Made by a program: the position numbers and the translations under genes
Shown: one piece after another, positions 7,670-15,880 of the stretch
Layout: each line of letters starts with the position of its first letter
Numbering within the stretch: position 1 is the stretch's first letter
Notes under the pieces: model-generated
Told to the model about the DNA's origin: nothing
Databases searched by the model: none
Seen by the model: only the letters and a program-made list of their open reading frames with translations
DNA from: a virus
Strand: one strand, 5' to 3'
Virus record (IMG/VR): IMGVR_UViG_3300037193_000788
Coordinates: 1 to 40,284 of that record
Length of the DNA stretch: 40,284 bases

Positions 7670-9225
7670 CAGTACATCCCGTCCAAATCAAATTCCACGT
7701 CGTAGCTGTCCAAACGCCATTGATACGCGGTCCCCGTTTCAAACCGGATTGCCGGGTAGCGGTAAGACACATCGGGGTTGACCTCCAATGTTGTGCCGAT
7801 GGTATGCGTCATCGTCTGGTCATAGGTTGGATCGGTATATGGATCGGTATTGTGACCGCCGACCTTGATCGTGACTGTATCGCCGTTGTTGCCAGTAATG
7901 CGCGCCCGGATGCCCTTGATCAACTTCATGTACTCTGGCGCGTCGAATGTCATGCCGCGACGCTCCAAGTATGCACTCGGCAAAGAGCCGTCGAACGATG
8001 CCGATGCGTCCAGCATGAATAGCTTCGTGTCCGCGCTTGCCATTATTACGCGGGAGACATCCGGCGTGAAATCCTGGCCGTTCCATACGGTCAGGTCAGA
8101 AGACCACGATGCCGAATCCTGATTCCAGTTTCCAGCCAAGGAGTTGTCCACTGGGCCGCAATCTGCGTGATTGATGTTTGGCAGGCTACGGAAGCTCACC
8201 GTCTTGTCCACGAAGTTGTAGACCATCGCCTTGTCGCACGAGGTTGCGCCAATTGAGGGGTAACAGACAAAAATCTCGTTCAGGAATGGATTGCGAAACA
8301 CGAAGCATTTTGACGTCTGTGCTGTGTCGATGTTCTGGAACAGGTAGCGTCGCGTACGCTTATCAAGAACTGATTGTGCGTTGTAGCCTTCATGAATCAC
8401 AACGTCGGAATTGGTCAGTACCAAATGCCAGCCGTCGAACTCGGCAATGCAATTGCGGTTCATGGCCCCGGACATGCCGAACACCTTGCGATTACGTAAG
8501 ATGAAGACGCCCCCGACGTAATCCAGCGCGTGCGTGCTGTTCTCGGCGTACAGGATGAACGAATCTTTCAGTTCCATCCCATCGACCAGAGGCCCGACTG
8601 CGTCTGCAATCGGCTGATCACCGGCATCCTTCGTCGCGTCTGTGTCATCCCACGACGTGGGCAATGTGCCCGGATCTGCAGGATGTGAGAACATGATTTT
8701 CGTCGGGTAGTTCGTGCCGCTCTCGGTAATGTTCCCGGCAATTAGAATGTTCTTGAACCGGCGCAGGAACTTGCAGTACGTGTTCGCCGGCCAGTTCGAC
8801 AGGTTGACGAAATCGTTTGCCGTGTTCAGATCCCAGTACATCGGCACCTTCGATGTGTCGCCAACGTTCAGAATCGGGATGCCACCCAATACCGTACCGG
8901 TCCACTGGTTCACCACGCCAGTATGTGGCGTCGCGTGCGTGATATCCGTGTGCACAGCAGAGCCGCCGCTATTGGTCACCACGAACGCCTTTGCCGCGCT
9001 CACGTAGATCCAATATCGCGTGCTGCCGCTATAGACCGGCATCACATACTGCGGCGCTACGCTTGGGCTGTTGTAGACCTCGCCATGGCCGTAAAACTGC
9101 AGCGCGGAGCCATCCAGGAAGCGAATATTGCTGCAATCAGTCCAAGCGTTCGGCGGAAGGTCGTCCAGCGACAGGTCCTTGATTACTCCGACCGCACCGG
9201 CCTTTTTGACGCGAAGCATTGCCAT
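7669..9225 (-). CDS. Tail nozzle-like beta-propeller protein (P22 gp10 type), 518 aa
   Basis: The protein has no enzymatic motif and is built of repeated beta-rich blocks containing aromatic and Asp/Gly turns (for example YWDLNTANDF, FDGWHLVLTNSDVV, VYNFVDKTVSF). This is typical of the beta-propeller nozzle or stabilisation proteins that close podovirus tails (P22 gp10, T7 gp12). Length is close to P22 gp10. The opening MAMLRVKKAGAVGVIKDL and phrases such as LPPNAWTDCSNIRF are usual for this group. It starts after AGAGGCGGTAAGC, 12 bp from the fibre-companion gene, in a run of tail genes. Confidence 0.6.
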   Translation of the reverse strand: MAMLRVKKAGAVGVIKDLSLDDLPPNAWTDCSNIRFLDGSALQFYGHGEVYNSPSVAPQYVMPVYSGSTRYWIYVSAAKAFVVTNSGGSAVHTDITHATPHTGVVNQWTGTVLGGIPILNVGDTSKVPMYWDLNTANDFVNLSNWPANTYCKFLRRFKNILIAGNITESGTNYPTKIMFSHPADPGTLPTSWDDTDATKDAGDQPIADAVGPLVDGMELKDSFILYAENSTHALDYVGGVFILRNRKVFGMSGAMNRNCIAEFDGWHLVLTNSDVVIHEGYNAQSVLDKRTRRYLFQNIDTAQTSKCFVFRNPFLNEIFVCYPSIGATSCDKAMVYNFVDKTVSFRSLPNINHADCGPVDNSLAGNWNQDSASWSSDLTVWNGQDFTPDVSRVIMASADTKLFMLDASASFDGSLPSAYLERRGMTFDAPEYMKLIKGIRARITGNNGDTVTIKVGGHNTDPYTDPTYDQTMTHTIGTTLEVNPDVSYRYPAIRFETGTAYQWRLDSYDVEFDLDGMY

Positions 9226-9237
9226 GCTTACCGCCTC

Positions 9238-9678
9238 TTACAGTGGCTGAATAGCCATAAGTTCATGAACGCTTGAGGCGGCGCTTAGCTCTCCGGCTAT
9301 CGTTTCCGGCAGGTCGCGTAATTCCTGCTTTCGTTGCCGCACCGCAATCAACCCGGCTTCGTCCCCAATGTCCTGCGCCTTGATAGCCTCAATGTCCAGA
9401 CGCGCAAGTTCGGCATTCCGGAGTTTACGAATTCGATCAAGATGAATACTGCGCGCCTTGTCCATGTCAATATCAATAACAGGTTCTAGCGTAATGTCAT
9501 CCCACGCATCTCGGAAAGTGCGGTCTATTGGAATCGCGTCATCCGGCATTTCACGGTGGCTCACGTAAAGCCCTTGATTAACCGATTTCCATTTTTCGAT
9601 GGCCTCGTTTGCATCAGCGTCACCGATCAAGCGCATGACCGCGACACCACCAGTAGAGAGTTTGATTACGATTGGCAT
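9238..9678 (-). CDS. Tail-fibre companion (assembly-chaperone-like) protein, 146 aa
   Basis: I start at ATG 9678, which overlaps the fibre stop (TAATG) and is preceded by GGAG; an upstream in-frame start inside the fibre gene is unlikely. The middle segment DRTFRDAWDD followed by DMDKARSIHLDRIRKLRN and RQRKQELRDLP is a widespread pattern in small proteins encoded right after phage tail fibres. These probably help fibre folding or attachment. The N-terminal 40 residues are beta-like, the rest helical. The role is inferred from the neighbour and the pattern. Confidence 0.6.
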   Translation of the reverse strand: MPIVIKLSTGGVAVMRLIGDADANEAIEKWKSVNQGLYVSHREMPDDAIPIDRTFRDAWDDITLEPVIDIDMDKARSIHLDRIRKLRNAELARLDIEAIKAQDIGDEAGLIAVRQRKQELRDLPETIAGELSAASSVHELMAIQPL

Positions 9679-11078
9679 TATTGATCTCCAAAACAAGCCG
9701 CATACCAAGCATCAGGATCAGCCGCAGCACCTGCGGTATCCCGGTTCTGTATTTCAAATGAGCCAGCTGCGATAGCTGAGTTTAGGAGATAGGGCCATCG
9801 AATAACCGCGCCAGCCTGGCTAACTGAAGCCACCACAGCATAATTAGCACTACTGAAATCAGTAGCAATCGTTACTGTGATTCGACCAGTTGCGGTATCA
9901 GTGACAGATGTAATATTGTGCGATGCAAGCACATTTCCTGATGCGTCGGCCTTTACCCATGCCTTTGCCACCCCTGGATGCCAATTGACAGCAAGTGGCG
10001 TGACCATATTTGTATTATTTGTCGCCGTCTCCATCGTTGACTGAGAGGCGACCGTAGGCGCAGTAACCGCTGTGCCATCAGCCTTTTTGATCGTCACGCG
10101 GAATGTCGAAGTCGTGATCGCATGAACGGTAACAATGTCGCCAGCCGCCGCCGTGTAGTTGGCCGCGCCCTCAACTGAGATATTCGCGTTGTTTGTAAAT
10201 GTGCAAGCGCCTGCGCAGTGCAGAATACGAGACGCGCCAGCTACCGGGGCATCCGGGAAGTCAGTGATCGTTTCCGTGCCGGTGAAGTCGATTTCATTGC
10301 CGGCAGCGGACCAAATATCAGCGGTCGTCGCGTGGCTTGCCACCGTTGCACGCACTGTATTGACCGCAAACCCTGTGAACGTTTTCGTGAAACTGGCATT
10401 TGTACCATCAGACCCCAAGAACCCAAGAGCCTGTGCCGGGAGTGCTGCGGCAAACGCTTTCTGCGTCACATACGCTGTGGTCGCGTATTTGGTTGAGTTA
10501 TCGCTTTGCGCCTCAGTTACACCAGTTACCGACGATGTGAAAGAACCACCACCTGTAACGGTAAGCGCACCGGTAGAAACCGCGCCAGTCACGCCAAGCG
10601 TGCCGGAAACAGTCTGATTGCCTGTCAATGTCAGGTTACCGGTAAAGGTCTGATTGCCAGTCTTGGACAAAAACGCCGATCCTGACAACAGAACCATGTT
10701 CGTGCCGTCATAGACAAACAAGCAGTAGCCGCTTACATCGCCCGCCGATGGATCGGCTCCGGCAATGGTCTTGATGTTCTTTGCCCCCAAGCTGGAAACG
10801 TTAAGCGTACACGCGCCAGTGTTCGCGTTGAGGATTTTGACGAGGAAGAATGTATTCGTCGAGTACCCGGCAAGCGTCGTAGTTGGGGCTATTGCATAGG
10901 TATTGGCAGAACCAGTGTCAGTTCCGGTAACGAGGATAGCCCCGGCAAATCCATTCAGGCACTGTTTAATGACCGACTTAATTAACCGAAAATGATCATC
11001 GCCGACTGATTTGGGGTCGGTTGCAGTGGGATTTGTTACCACCAAATCATTTATATAGTTACCCGTCTCAAGACCCAT
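9678..11078 (-). CDS. Tail fibre protein, 466 aa
   Basis: The start at ATG 11078 has a strong AAGGAG site; the frame stays open upstream only by chance. The N-terminus MGLETGNYINDLVVTNPTATDP, with GDDHFRLIKSVIKQ, is the standard virion-proximal start of many podovirus fibres. A Thr/Gly-rich beta region follows, with hexapeptide-like repeats (TFTGNLTLTGNQTVSGTLG, about 170-200), as in trimeric fibre shafts, then a globular C-terminus. It sits next to the homing endonuclease, and a diverged copy of its first codons lies beyond that gene. The fibre probably binds the host surface. Confidence 0.75.
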   Translation of the reverse strand: MGLETGNYINDLVVTNPTATDPKSVGDDHFRLIKSVIKQCLNGFAGAILVTGTDTGSANTYAIAPTTTLAGYSTNTFFLVKILNANTGACTLNVSSLGAKNIKTIAGADPSAGDVSGYCLFVYDGTNMVLLSGSAFLSKTGNQTFTGNLTLTGNQTVSGTLGVTGAVSTGALTVTGGGSFTSSVTGVTEAQSDNSTKYATTAYVTQKAFAAALPAQALGFLGSDGTNASFTKTFTGFAVNTVRATVASHATTADIWSAAGNEIDFTGTETITDFPDAPVAGASRILHCAGACTFTNNANISVEGAANYTAAAGDIVTVHAITTSTFRVTIKKADGTAVTAPTVASQSTMETATNNTNMVTPLAVNWHPGVAKAWVKADASGNVLASHNITSVTDTATGRITVTIATDFSSANYAVVASVSQAGAVIRWPYLLNSAIAAGSFEIQNRDTAGAAADPDAWYAACFGDQ

Positions 11079-11179
11079 TAAAATACTCCTTGCGAGGCTA
11101 GGGTAGCTCCCGAAAATCGGTCTCCGTGCCGACTGCCGCGCAACCACACACGGAGCGAATCAATTAGCGGAGATTGATC

Positions 11180-11695
11180 ATGGAAGAAACTTGGAAGCCA
11201 ATCCCAGGCTACGAAACGCGGTATCACGTATCCAACCTTGGGCGCGTTCGACGCGTCGGCAAGGTGCATGGGAAAAGCGACTGCTATCGAATTCTCAAGC
11301 CTTACAACGGCACCTATGGTCATGGACGCGTCCAGCTTTGCATGGATGGGCATAAAAAGCGCGAACTTGTTCATCGACTTGTTGCCAAGGCATTTCTCCC
11401 TGAACCGCCTGAAGGCTGCGAAGTCAATCATATTGACTTCGACCCAACGAACAATCGTGTTGACAATTTGGAGTGGGTCCCGCACCGACAGAATATTCTT
11501 CATTCTCGGGAGCGTCTTGCAAGAAAGTGTGGAATCGAGCATGGCATGGTTAAGCTCACTGAAGAATTGGTAAAGGCGATCCGCGATAGATATGCTCGCG
11601 GTGGAATTTCGTTCGCCAAGCTTGGCGCAGAATATGGCATTTGCGCCCAGCAATGCCATCGCATCGTGCGCGGGAAGCGCTGGAGTCATATCTAG
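11180..11695 (+). CDS. NUMOD4/HNH homing endonuclease beside the tail-fibre gene
   Basis: This 171-aa protein is encoded against the late operon. ATG 11180 follows GCGGAG at seven bases; a TTG at 11174 is the only earlier start. Residues 1-30 are a NUMOD4 DNA-binding module (WKPIPGYE, then YHVSNLGRVR). Residues 64-100 carry the HNH core (VHRLVAKAF, VNHIDFDPTNNRVDNLEWV), and 125-171 a helix-turn-helix-like end (ISFAKLGAEYGICAQQCHRI). Free-standing enzymes of this kind cut an allele lacking the gene and spread by repair. It sits exactly between two copies of the fibre gene start, which marks the insertion site. Confidence 0.93.
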   Translation: MEETWKPIPGYETRYHVSNLGRVRRVGKVHGKSDCYRILKPYNGTYGHGRVQLCMDGHKKRELVHRLVAKAFLPEPPEGCEVNHIDFDPTNNRVDNLEWVPHRQNILHSRERLARKCGIEHGMVKLTEELVKAIRDRYARGGISFAKLGAEYGICAQQCHRIVRGKRWSHI

Positions 11696-11752
11696 CGAGG
11701 TCGGATTCGTGACAACCAAATCGCTGATGTGGGTTACGCTTTCGAGTGCCAT
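11696..11752 (-). pseudogene. Detached first codons of a tail-fibre gene
   Basis: Next to the endonuclease stop, on the minus strand, is an AAGGAC ribosome-binding site followed by MALESVTHISDLVVTNPTSL. It aligns with MGLETGNYINDLVVTNPTAT at the start of the intact fibre gene at 11078. The nucleotide sequences are clearly related but diverged, so this is not a recent simple duplication. The minus frame stays open through the reverse of the endonuclease gene to 11078, which looks accidental. I read it as the original 5' end of the fibre gene, separated when the endonuclease gene arrived. Confidence 0.7.
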
Positions 11753-11760
11753 TTTCGTCC

Positions 11761-12390
11761 TTACAATGAATGCGATGTGAGACGACCAGACATCAAACGC
11801 TCGTCGTTCTCTGCTCTGGCCTGCGGATAGAGTTCGGTGCGCAGATACAGGGAAAGCCGGTCCGCCATTTCATAGTTGCGAATGACATCCCTGCAGATGA
11901 TTTCCTTTGCCTTGGTGCGAATTAATGCCTCAAGATCGTCTACCCATTCGTTCGTGTCGGCGGAGGCTGATAGCGTTGTCAGTCGCTTCTGGTAACTAAT
12001 CGTGACGACATAAGCGGAGTCGGGAATCGGGTAATGTCTAAGCAGATTTCCATAAACGGCCCAAAACTTCGGCGGCCCCTTGACAGAAGCATTACCAGCA
12101 TCACGGGAGTCCATTTCAATGTACGGCATCGGCTCCGATTTGCTCTTCCAGCCGTTTTGCGTGATCATCACGTTGTCCATCTTCATGAAGTCAGCAGGAA
12201 GCGAATACGTCGCCAAAGATGTAGAGGTTGTGAGAGAAGTCGAGGTTGTCGCTTCGTTGAAATACCACCGTTCGCGCTCGTAATGCTTGATCGCAGATTG
12301 GATAGCGTTTGTGATGTGGTTGTCAGTAGACAGATTGCTGCGCTTTAGCTCATTCGCTATCCGCGTTTGCATTGCTCCGTACGTGGACAT
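11761..12390 (-). CDS. Head-to-tail adaptor protein, 209 aa
   Basis: The protein opens MSTYGAMQTRIANELKRSNL and continues with ITNAIQSAIKHYERERWYFNE, a helical start typical of podovirus adaptor (head-completion) proteins such as those of the SU10 and P22 gp4 type. The middle has beta segments with PPKFWAVYGNLLRHYPIP, a phrase common in the family, and the C-terminus is helical. It would form a ring below the portal and receive the nozzle. It is encoded between the capsid and tail modules, as expected. Confidence 0.65.
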   Translation of the reverse strand: MSTYGAMQTRIANELKRSNLSTDNHITNAIQSAIKHYERERWYFNEATTSTSLTTSTSLATYSLPADFMKMDNVMITQNGWKSKSEPMPYIEMDSRDAGNASVKGPPKFWAVYGNLLRHYPIPDSAYVVTISYQKRLTTLSASADTNEWVDDLEALIRTKAKEIICRDVIRNYEMADRLSLYLRTELYPQARAENDERLMSGRLTSHSL

Positions 12391-12400
12391 ATCGCACCCA

Positions 12401-12425
12401 ATAAAAAAGCCCCATTACGGGGCTT
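12401..12425 (-). terminator. Rho-independent terminator overlapping a stop codon
   Basis: Minus strand: AAGCCCC-GTAAT-GGGGCTT followed by TTTTAT. The TAA stop of the 86-aa gene lies in the loop. Confidence 0.8.
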
Positions 12426-12675
12426 GTTTGTTCTTCGGCGGCCTACCTAATTTCTTAGGCGGCAATCGTAAAATAGGTCTACTCTCTTCCAGCTTCTCAT
12501 GCCGCTCCTGCTGTTGGACGATTCGCTCAGCTAAATCGATAGCCACGCCAGACTCATGAGCCAGCACAGTACGCCGCCTTGGCGTTGCCTCTGGTGGCTT
12601 TGCCTCGTTAATCGGCTTTTCCTCTGTTTGCACAAATTCAGGCGGGTTTTTCGCCCATTCTTGTCTACGCCTCAT
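12415..12675 (-). CDS. Small basic protein with an AT-hook-like end, 86 aa
   Basis: The gene overlaps the end of the methyltransferase gene by 11 bp. The protein is charged and Pro-rich, without hydrophobic core, and ends PPKKLGRPPKNKQAP. The GRP core flanked by Lys/Pro resembles an AT-hook, a minor-groove DNA-binding motif. Its place among structural genes suggests a minor packaged or assembly protein. I do not recognise the family; the AT-hook reading is suggestive only. Confidence 0.55.
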   Translation of the reverse strand: MRRRQEWAKNPPEFVQTEEKPINEAKPPEATPRRRTVLAHESGVAIDLAERIVQQQERHEKLEESRPILRLPPKKLGRPPKNKQAP

Positions 12676-13177
12676 TTTTCGCCTCTACTACAACGATGAA
12701 TTCGCCACCGAGATTGTGGAAAGTGCGCAGCACGAATCGATCCGTCAATTTCGGCAGCCACCATGCATGTGATTCCTGGATAAGGTGTGCATTGCGGCCA
12801 TCGGGGAGCGTCTTTTTTGCTGGTCGCGTCGCGATAGTGAAAAAACCTACTCGCTTCACGCAACGCTTCAGGTCGTCGAGCACAGAATCCAGGCAATCCG
12901 GTTCGATGTGCTCCAAAACGTCCGTGCAAACCACCAGTTCAGCCGGTGATGGCGACGCATCTTTTCCCTCAATGGCGGGGTCGTATTCCTGAATATTGGC
13001 CCAGCCGAGTGTTTGTTTAAGCAAGCCCTTTCCACAGCCGTAATCAAGCACCGCTTGCACGCCGTAAGTAGCGCAAACACCACGAACTTCATTCACCCAT
13101 TTGGCCGACGAGACGCCGAATCCAGGATTTTTATGCAACTCTTTGTTCTGCGCCTTGTAGTCTTCCGAAATCAGCAT
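12665..13177 (-). CDS. Class I SAM-dependent methyltransferase, 170 aa
   Basis: Motif I is DYGCGKG at residues 45-51 and a post-motif DVLEHI follows at 86-91. EYDPAIEG (64-71) is the acidic strand-2 end, so the S-adenosylmethionine site is complete. The substrate part is small. No DNA-methyltransferase catalytic motif (DPPY or PC) is visible, so a protein, sugar or small-molecule target is more likely. It lies among structural genes close to a glycosyltransferase, which would fit modification of a virion component. That last step is inference. Confidence 0.8.
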   Translation of the reverse strand: MLISEDYKAQNKELHKNPGFGVSSAKWVNEVRGVCATYGVQAVLDYGCGKGLLKQTLGWANIQEYDPAIEGKDASPSPAELVVCTDVLEHIEPDCLDSVLDDLKRCVKRVGFFTIATRPAKKTLPDGRNAHLIQESHAWWLPKLTDRFVLRTFHNLGGEFIVVVEAKNEA

Positions 13178-13209
13178 ATTCGCTATCCCATCAATTTATG
13201 TCGATCAAA

Positions 13210-13647
13210 TTACTCAATTGCAGCTGCAACTGTAAGATCGAATCCTGGGCTTGTGCCATTAGTAAATGATGGCGTCAACACAAGCCGCACTAAGCAGCCA
13301 AGTGCAGGAGCACGGAAACGACGATTCACTAGCTTGTACGCGGCAGTCTGATCGGCTAGAGACGCAGGCCATGCACCATCCAGCAGTAAATGGCCGGTAA
13401 ATGTGTCCGCCGCGACCACATCAATCCACGGCTGAGTGCCAGATACTTCGGCGTTCAGGTTCAGCCCGTTGAATTCAATCGGCGAAATCTGAAACTTTGC
13501 CGCCAGGCTTGCAGCTGTCGGCGTTCCTGTAACACTTTCGATCAGCACATCAAAGCTGATAATTTCGCCAGGGTTGCATTCGATCTCAGGCAGATTCAGT
13601 GCTGATGCACCGGTCAGCGAATAATTCGCAATCAGAAAGTTCCGCAT
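13210..13647 (-). CDS. Beta-rich virion protein, 145 aa
   Basis: The start ATG is two bases after the stop of the preceding gene. The sequence is a run of short beta strands separated by Gly/Pro/Asn turns (ECNPGEIISFDVLIES, GLNLNAEVSG, GCLVRLVLTPSFTNG), with no charged helices. The composition resembles capsid decoration or fibre accessory domains. I do not recognise a family. Confidence 0.5.
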   Translation of the reverse strand: MRNFLIANYSLTGASALNLPEIECNPGEIISFDVLIESVTGTPTAASLAAKFQISPIEFNGLNLNAEVSGTQPWIDVVAADTFTGHLLLDGAWPASLADQTAAYKLVNRRFRAPALGCLVRLVLTPSFTNGTSPGFDLTVAAAIE

Positions 13648-13648
13648 G

Positions 13649-14518
13649 TCACGCCCCTAGGTAGGTTGTGCGGTGCTCGTGAATCGATATTGCGCCGCGT
13701 GTTTGCGCCGCGTTAGATCGATTCACAAGGTCAAAGAATGGGTTCAGGCCGCCAGAGAATGCCGTCAGCGTCTCGTTGTACACCACCCCTAGGGCGGTCA
13801 TCGACGAACTTGAGGTTGCAGCCAGGGAGCCCTCTCTGATCGCGGCATTAACGCGGAATCCTTCAAACAGGCCCGTCGTTGTATTGACTACCATTGCCAT
13901 ATAAACCGGCAGTGCTTTGTTCTCATTGGCCTGCCACGTGAAAGAGCCGTTCGGCACATCAGCATACGACCCGTCCGCCAGCTTGATCTGAAACTTGCGC
14001 GGTTGAGATGCGCCTGCTTCGTCATAGTTAAGCCAGCGAACATAGAAATACTTACGCGTGCCATCAGCTAAGGCAATATCCAGCCCCCAACCGTACCAAC
14101 GTGGGCGGTCAGTCGACAAATTCACGAACTCGATGGATGTAAGGAACTCGACCAGATAGCGGCCATCGCCATGCCAGTTCCCCATGCGTTTGATGCCCAT
14201 CACTTCCGCTGACGCCACGGCAGGCGTGCGAATTAGTATGCGCGGCTCGCCTCTAGAGATAATTCGTGATGCTGTGCCGCGAGAGATGGCAGACTCGACA
14301 GGGCTGGAACGTGGCGTGAATAGCTGCAACCACCCGCTCGCGTCCTCTTCAAACGTGTCGTGGCATAGCACAACAGAATTTGGTTTTCGCACCAAACCAG
14401 TTATATCACCGAGCATTCCTTTGGGAAGTCCAAATGGAACGTGCACGTTAGCAGCTTGCCCCGTTGAGAGCTGCTTTGTCGGGTATCCACTTGTGCTATC
14501 TATTTGCGCATCAGGCAT
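13649..14518 (-). CDS. Beta-sandwich virion protein, 289 aa
   Basis: The start follows AGGAGCGAATC and overlaps the preceding gene by 8 bp. After a short N-terminal arm (residues 1-50), the rest looks like a beta sandwich with aromatic strands (RPRWYGWGLDIAL, RKYFYVRWLNYD, YADVPNGSFTWQANENKAL). The pattern recalls carbohydrate-binding-like domains found in phage virion proteins. With the gene before it, it may form surface decorations. No catalytic residues can be named. Confidence 0.5.
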   Translation of the reverse strand: MPDAQIDSTSGYPTKQLSTGQAANVHVPFGLPKGMLGDITGLVRKPNSVVLCHDTFEEDASGWLQLFTPRSSPVESAISRGTASRIISRGEPRILIRTPAVASAEVMGIKRMGNWHGDGRYLVEFLTSIEFVNLSTDRPRWYGWGLDIALADGTRKYFYVRWLNYDEAGASQPRKFQIKLADGSYADVPNGSFTWQANENKALPVYMAMVVNTTTGLFEGFRVNAAIREGSLAATSSSSMTALGVVYNETLTAFSGGLNPFFDLVNRSNAAQTRGAISIHEHRTTYLGA

Positions 14519-15845
14519 GATTCGCTCCTAAATCATTTTTCAGTGCCTCAAAAATCATCGAGACCACTTTAGACCAAGAATCCTTTTGTCTAAACAGACG
14601 AACGGAGTCGTACCAAGGCAACTTTTCGCCCTCTACGCCGTATCTCCAGTGCGGATGCGAGGAAATCATGGCGTAAGTTTTCGTTCCAACCGCTCCGGCC
14701 ACATGCACGGCGGTTTGCTGGACGGTTACAACGGCATCCACGGCGGCAAAAAGTGCCGCCTGCTCATGCAGATCAAGACCGGTAGATTCATCATTGATCT
14801 TGTGCAGACCCGCTTTTGCGCGCTCTGACTCGATCATTGGGTTCGTGTCGCTGTATTGACCGGATACGCACGTAAATGCGTCCATGATCGGGCGCAGTTC
14901 TTCCAGGCGGATCGATCTATCCTCAACCCGCGTCACCTTGGCACCGCCCATCCACGTCAAGGCGATGTACGGCCCCGGCCCCAACTTCTCCAGTTCAGCG
15001 CGATAAAAGGCGACTCGCTCAGGAGACGGCGACAGATACGCCCCTTCGTTGAACTTATCGAAAAGCACGTTCAGTGAGCCAATCGGAATCTTGGCGTCGT
15101 AGTCGCCCGGCGTCTCTTCGGTTACTACTGTCCATTCAGGCCACGTTTGCTTGATCAGCGCAGCCATCTTGGTATTCACTTCAATCGTGACGCGTTTTGC
15201 GTTCGTCACATACGGCAGCATTGAGGCGAACATGACCTCATCGCCCACGCCTTGCTCGCCGTGGATGTACAGATGATCGACCGGCTTGCCATCCCACAGC
15301 GGGGCATTGATCGACTTTCGAGAATCCCAAGATGCAAGCTTCTGCCGGTATTCGTACAGCTTCCAGCCCTCTTTCCAGCGCTTCATGGTCAAGGTCGCCA
15401 GCGCCTTTTGCCAATGCGCCTCAACGTTGCTGGGATCAAGCTTCAATGCCCTATCACACCACTCGATTGCCTTATCAGGCATGGCGCGGTCAGCGTACAG
15501 GCCGGCGAGATTGCTGCACACCTCGACAGTTTCGCCACCCACTTCAATGGCACGCATCCACGCGGATTTGGCGAAATCGTACTGATTCTCTTTGCGGAAA
15601 CCGACACCCAAATTGCACCAGGCCATAGCGTGCTTCGGGTTGTTCTGCAGGAGATTACTTAAAAGGTTGATTGCAAGCCCGTTGTATTCCTTCCTGAGAT
15701 ACAGATCAGCCAGAAGGAACAGGATGGGCTCTTCGAAATTCTTTCGATTCAGCAGACGGTTATAGATATCTTCCGCCTCATCGAATCTACCCTGCTTGTG
15801 CAAGGCCAGCGCTTCGTTCAGAACTTCTTGATATACGTCGTTCAT
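14511..15845 (-). CDS. TPR-repeat glycosyltransferase, 444 aa
   Basis: Residues 1-170 are tetratricopeptide repeats (for example HAMAWCNLGVGFRKENQYD and VEVCSNLAGLYADRAMPDKA). Residues 190-440 resemble the GT-B fold used by heptosyltransferase and OGT-like enzymes: HGEQGVGDEVMFASMLP at 195-211, IALTWMGG, then a donor-binding end with LHEQAALFAAVDAVVTVQQTAVHVAGAVG. It probably transfers a sugar to a phage or host protein. A terminator hairpin lies directly before the ATG, and no ribosome-binding site is visible between them, so its expression is odd. A second, unrelated glycosyltransferase is encoded at 24.4 kb. Confidence 0.82.
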   Translation of the reverse strand: MNDVYQEVLNEALALHKQGRFDEAEDIYNRLLNRKNFEEPILFLLADLYLRKEYNGLAINLLSNLLQNNPKHAMAWCNLGVGFRKENQYDFAKSAWMRAIEVGGETVEVCSNLAGLYADRAMPDKAIEWCDRALKLDPSNVEAHWQKALATLTMKRWKEGWKLYEYRQKLASWDSRKSINAPLWDGKPVDHLYIHGEQGVGDEVMFASMLPYVTNAKRVTIEVNTKMAALIKQTWPEWTVVTEETPGDYDAKIPIGSLNVLFDKFNEGAYLSPSPERVAFYRAELEKLGPGPYIALTWMGGAKVTRVEDRSIRLEELRPIMDAFTCVSGQYSDTNPMIESERAKAGLHKINDESTGLDLHEQAALFAAVDAVVTVQQTAVHVAGAVGTKTYAMISSHPHWRYGVEGEKLPWYDSVRLFRQKDSWSKVVSMIFEALKNDLGANHA

Positions 15846-15848
15846 GTG

Positions 15849-15872
15849 AAAACGGGGTGCCGAAGCACCCCG
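15849..15872 (-). terminator. Terminator hairpin abutting a start codon
   Basis: Minus strand: CGGGGTGC-TTCG-GCACCCCG (8 bp) followed by TTTTCAC and then the ATG of the glycosyltransferase gene. The T-tract is short, so it may be partial or may control translation. Confidence 0.65.
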
Positions 15873-15880
15873 CCCTATGG

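Noticed and set aside
9678-11078. Tail-fibre region considered for a diversity-generating retroelement
   Set aside because: No reverse transcriptase gene or template repeat is present in the window.
11078-11752. 224-codon minus frame read as a real protein
   Set aside because: Only its first 19 or so codons resemble anything (a fibre start); the rest is the reverse complement of a good HNH gene.
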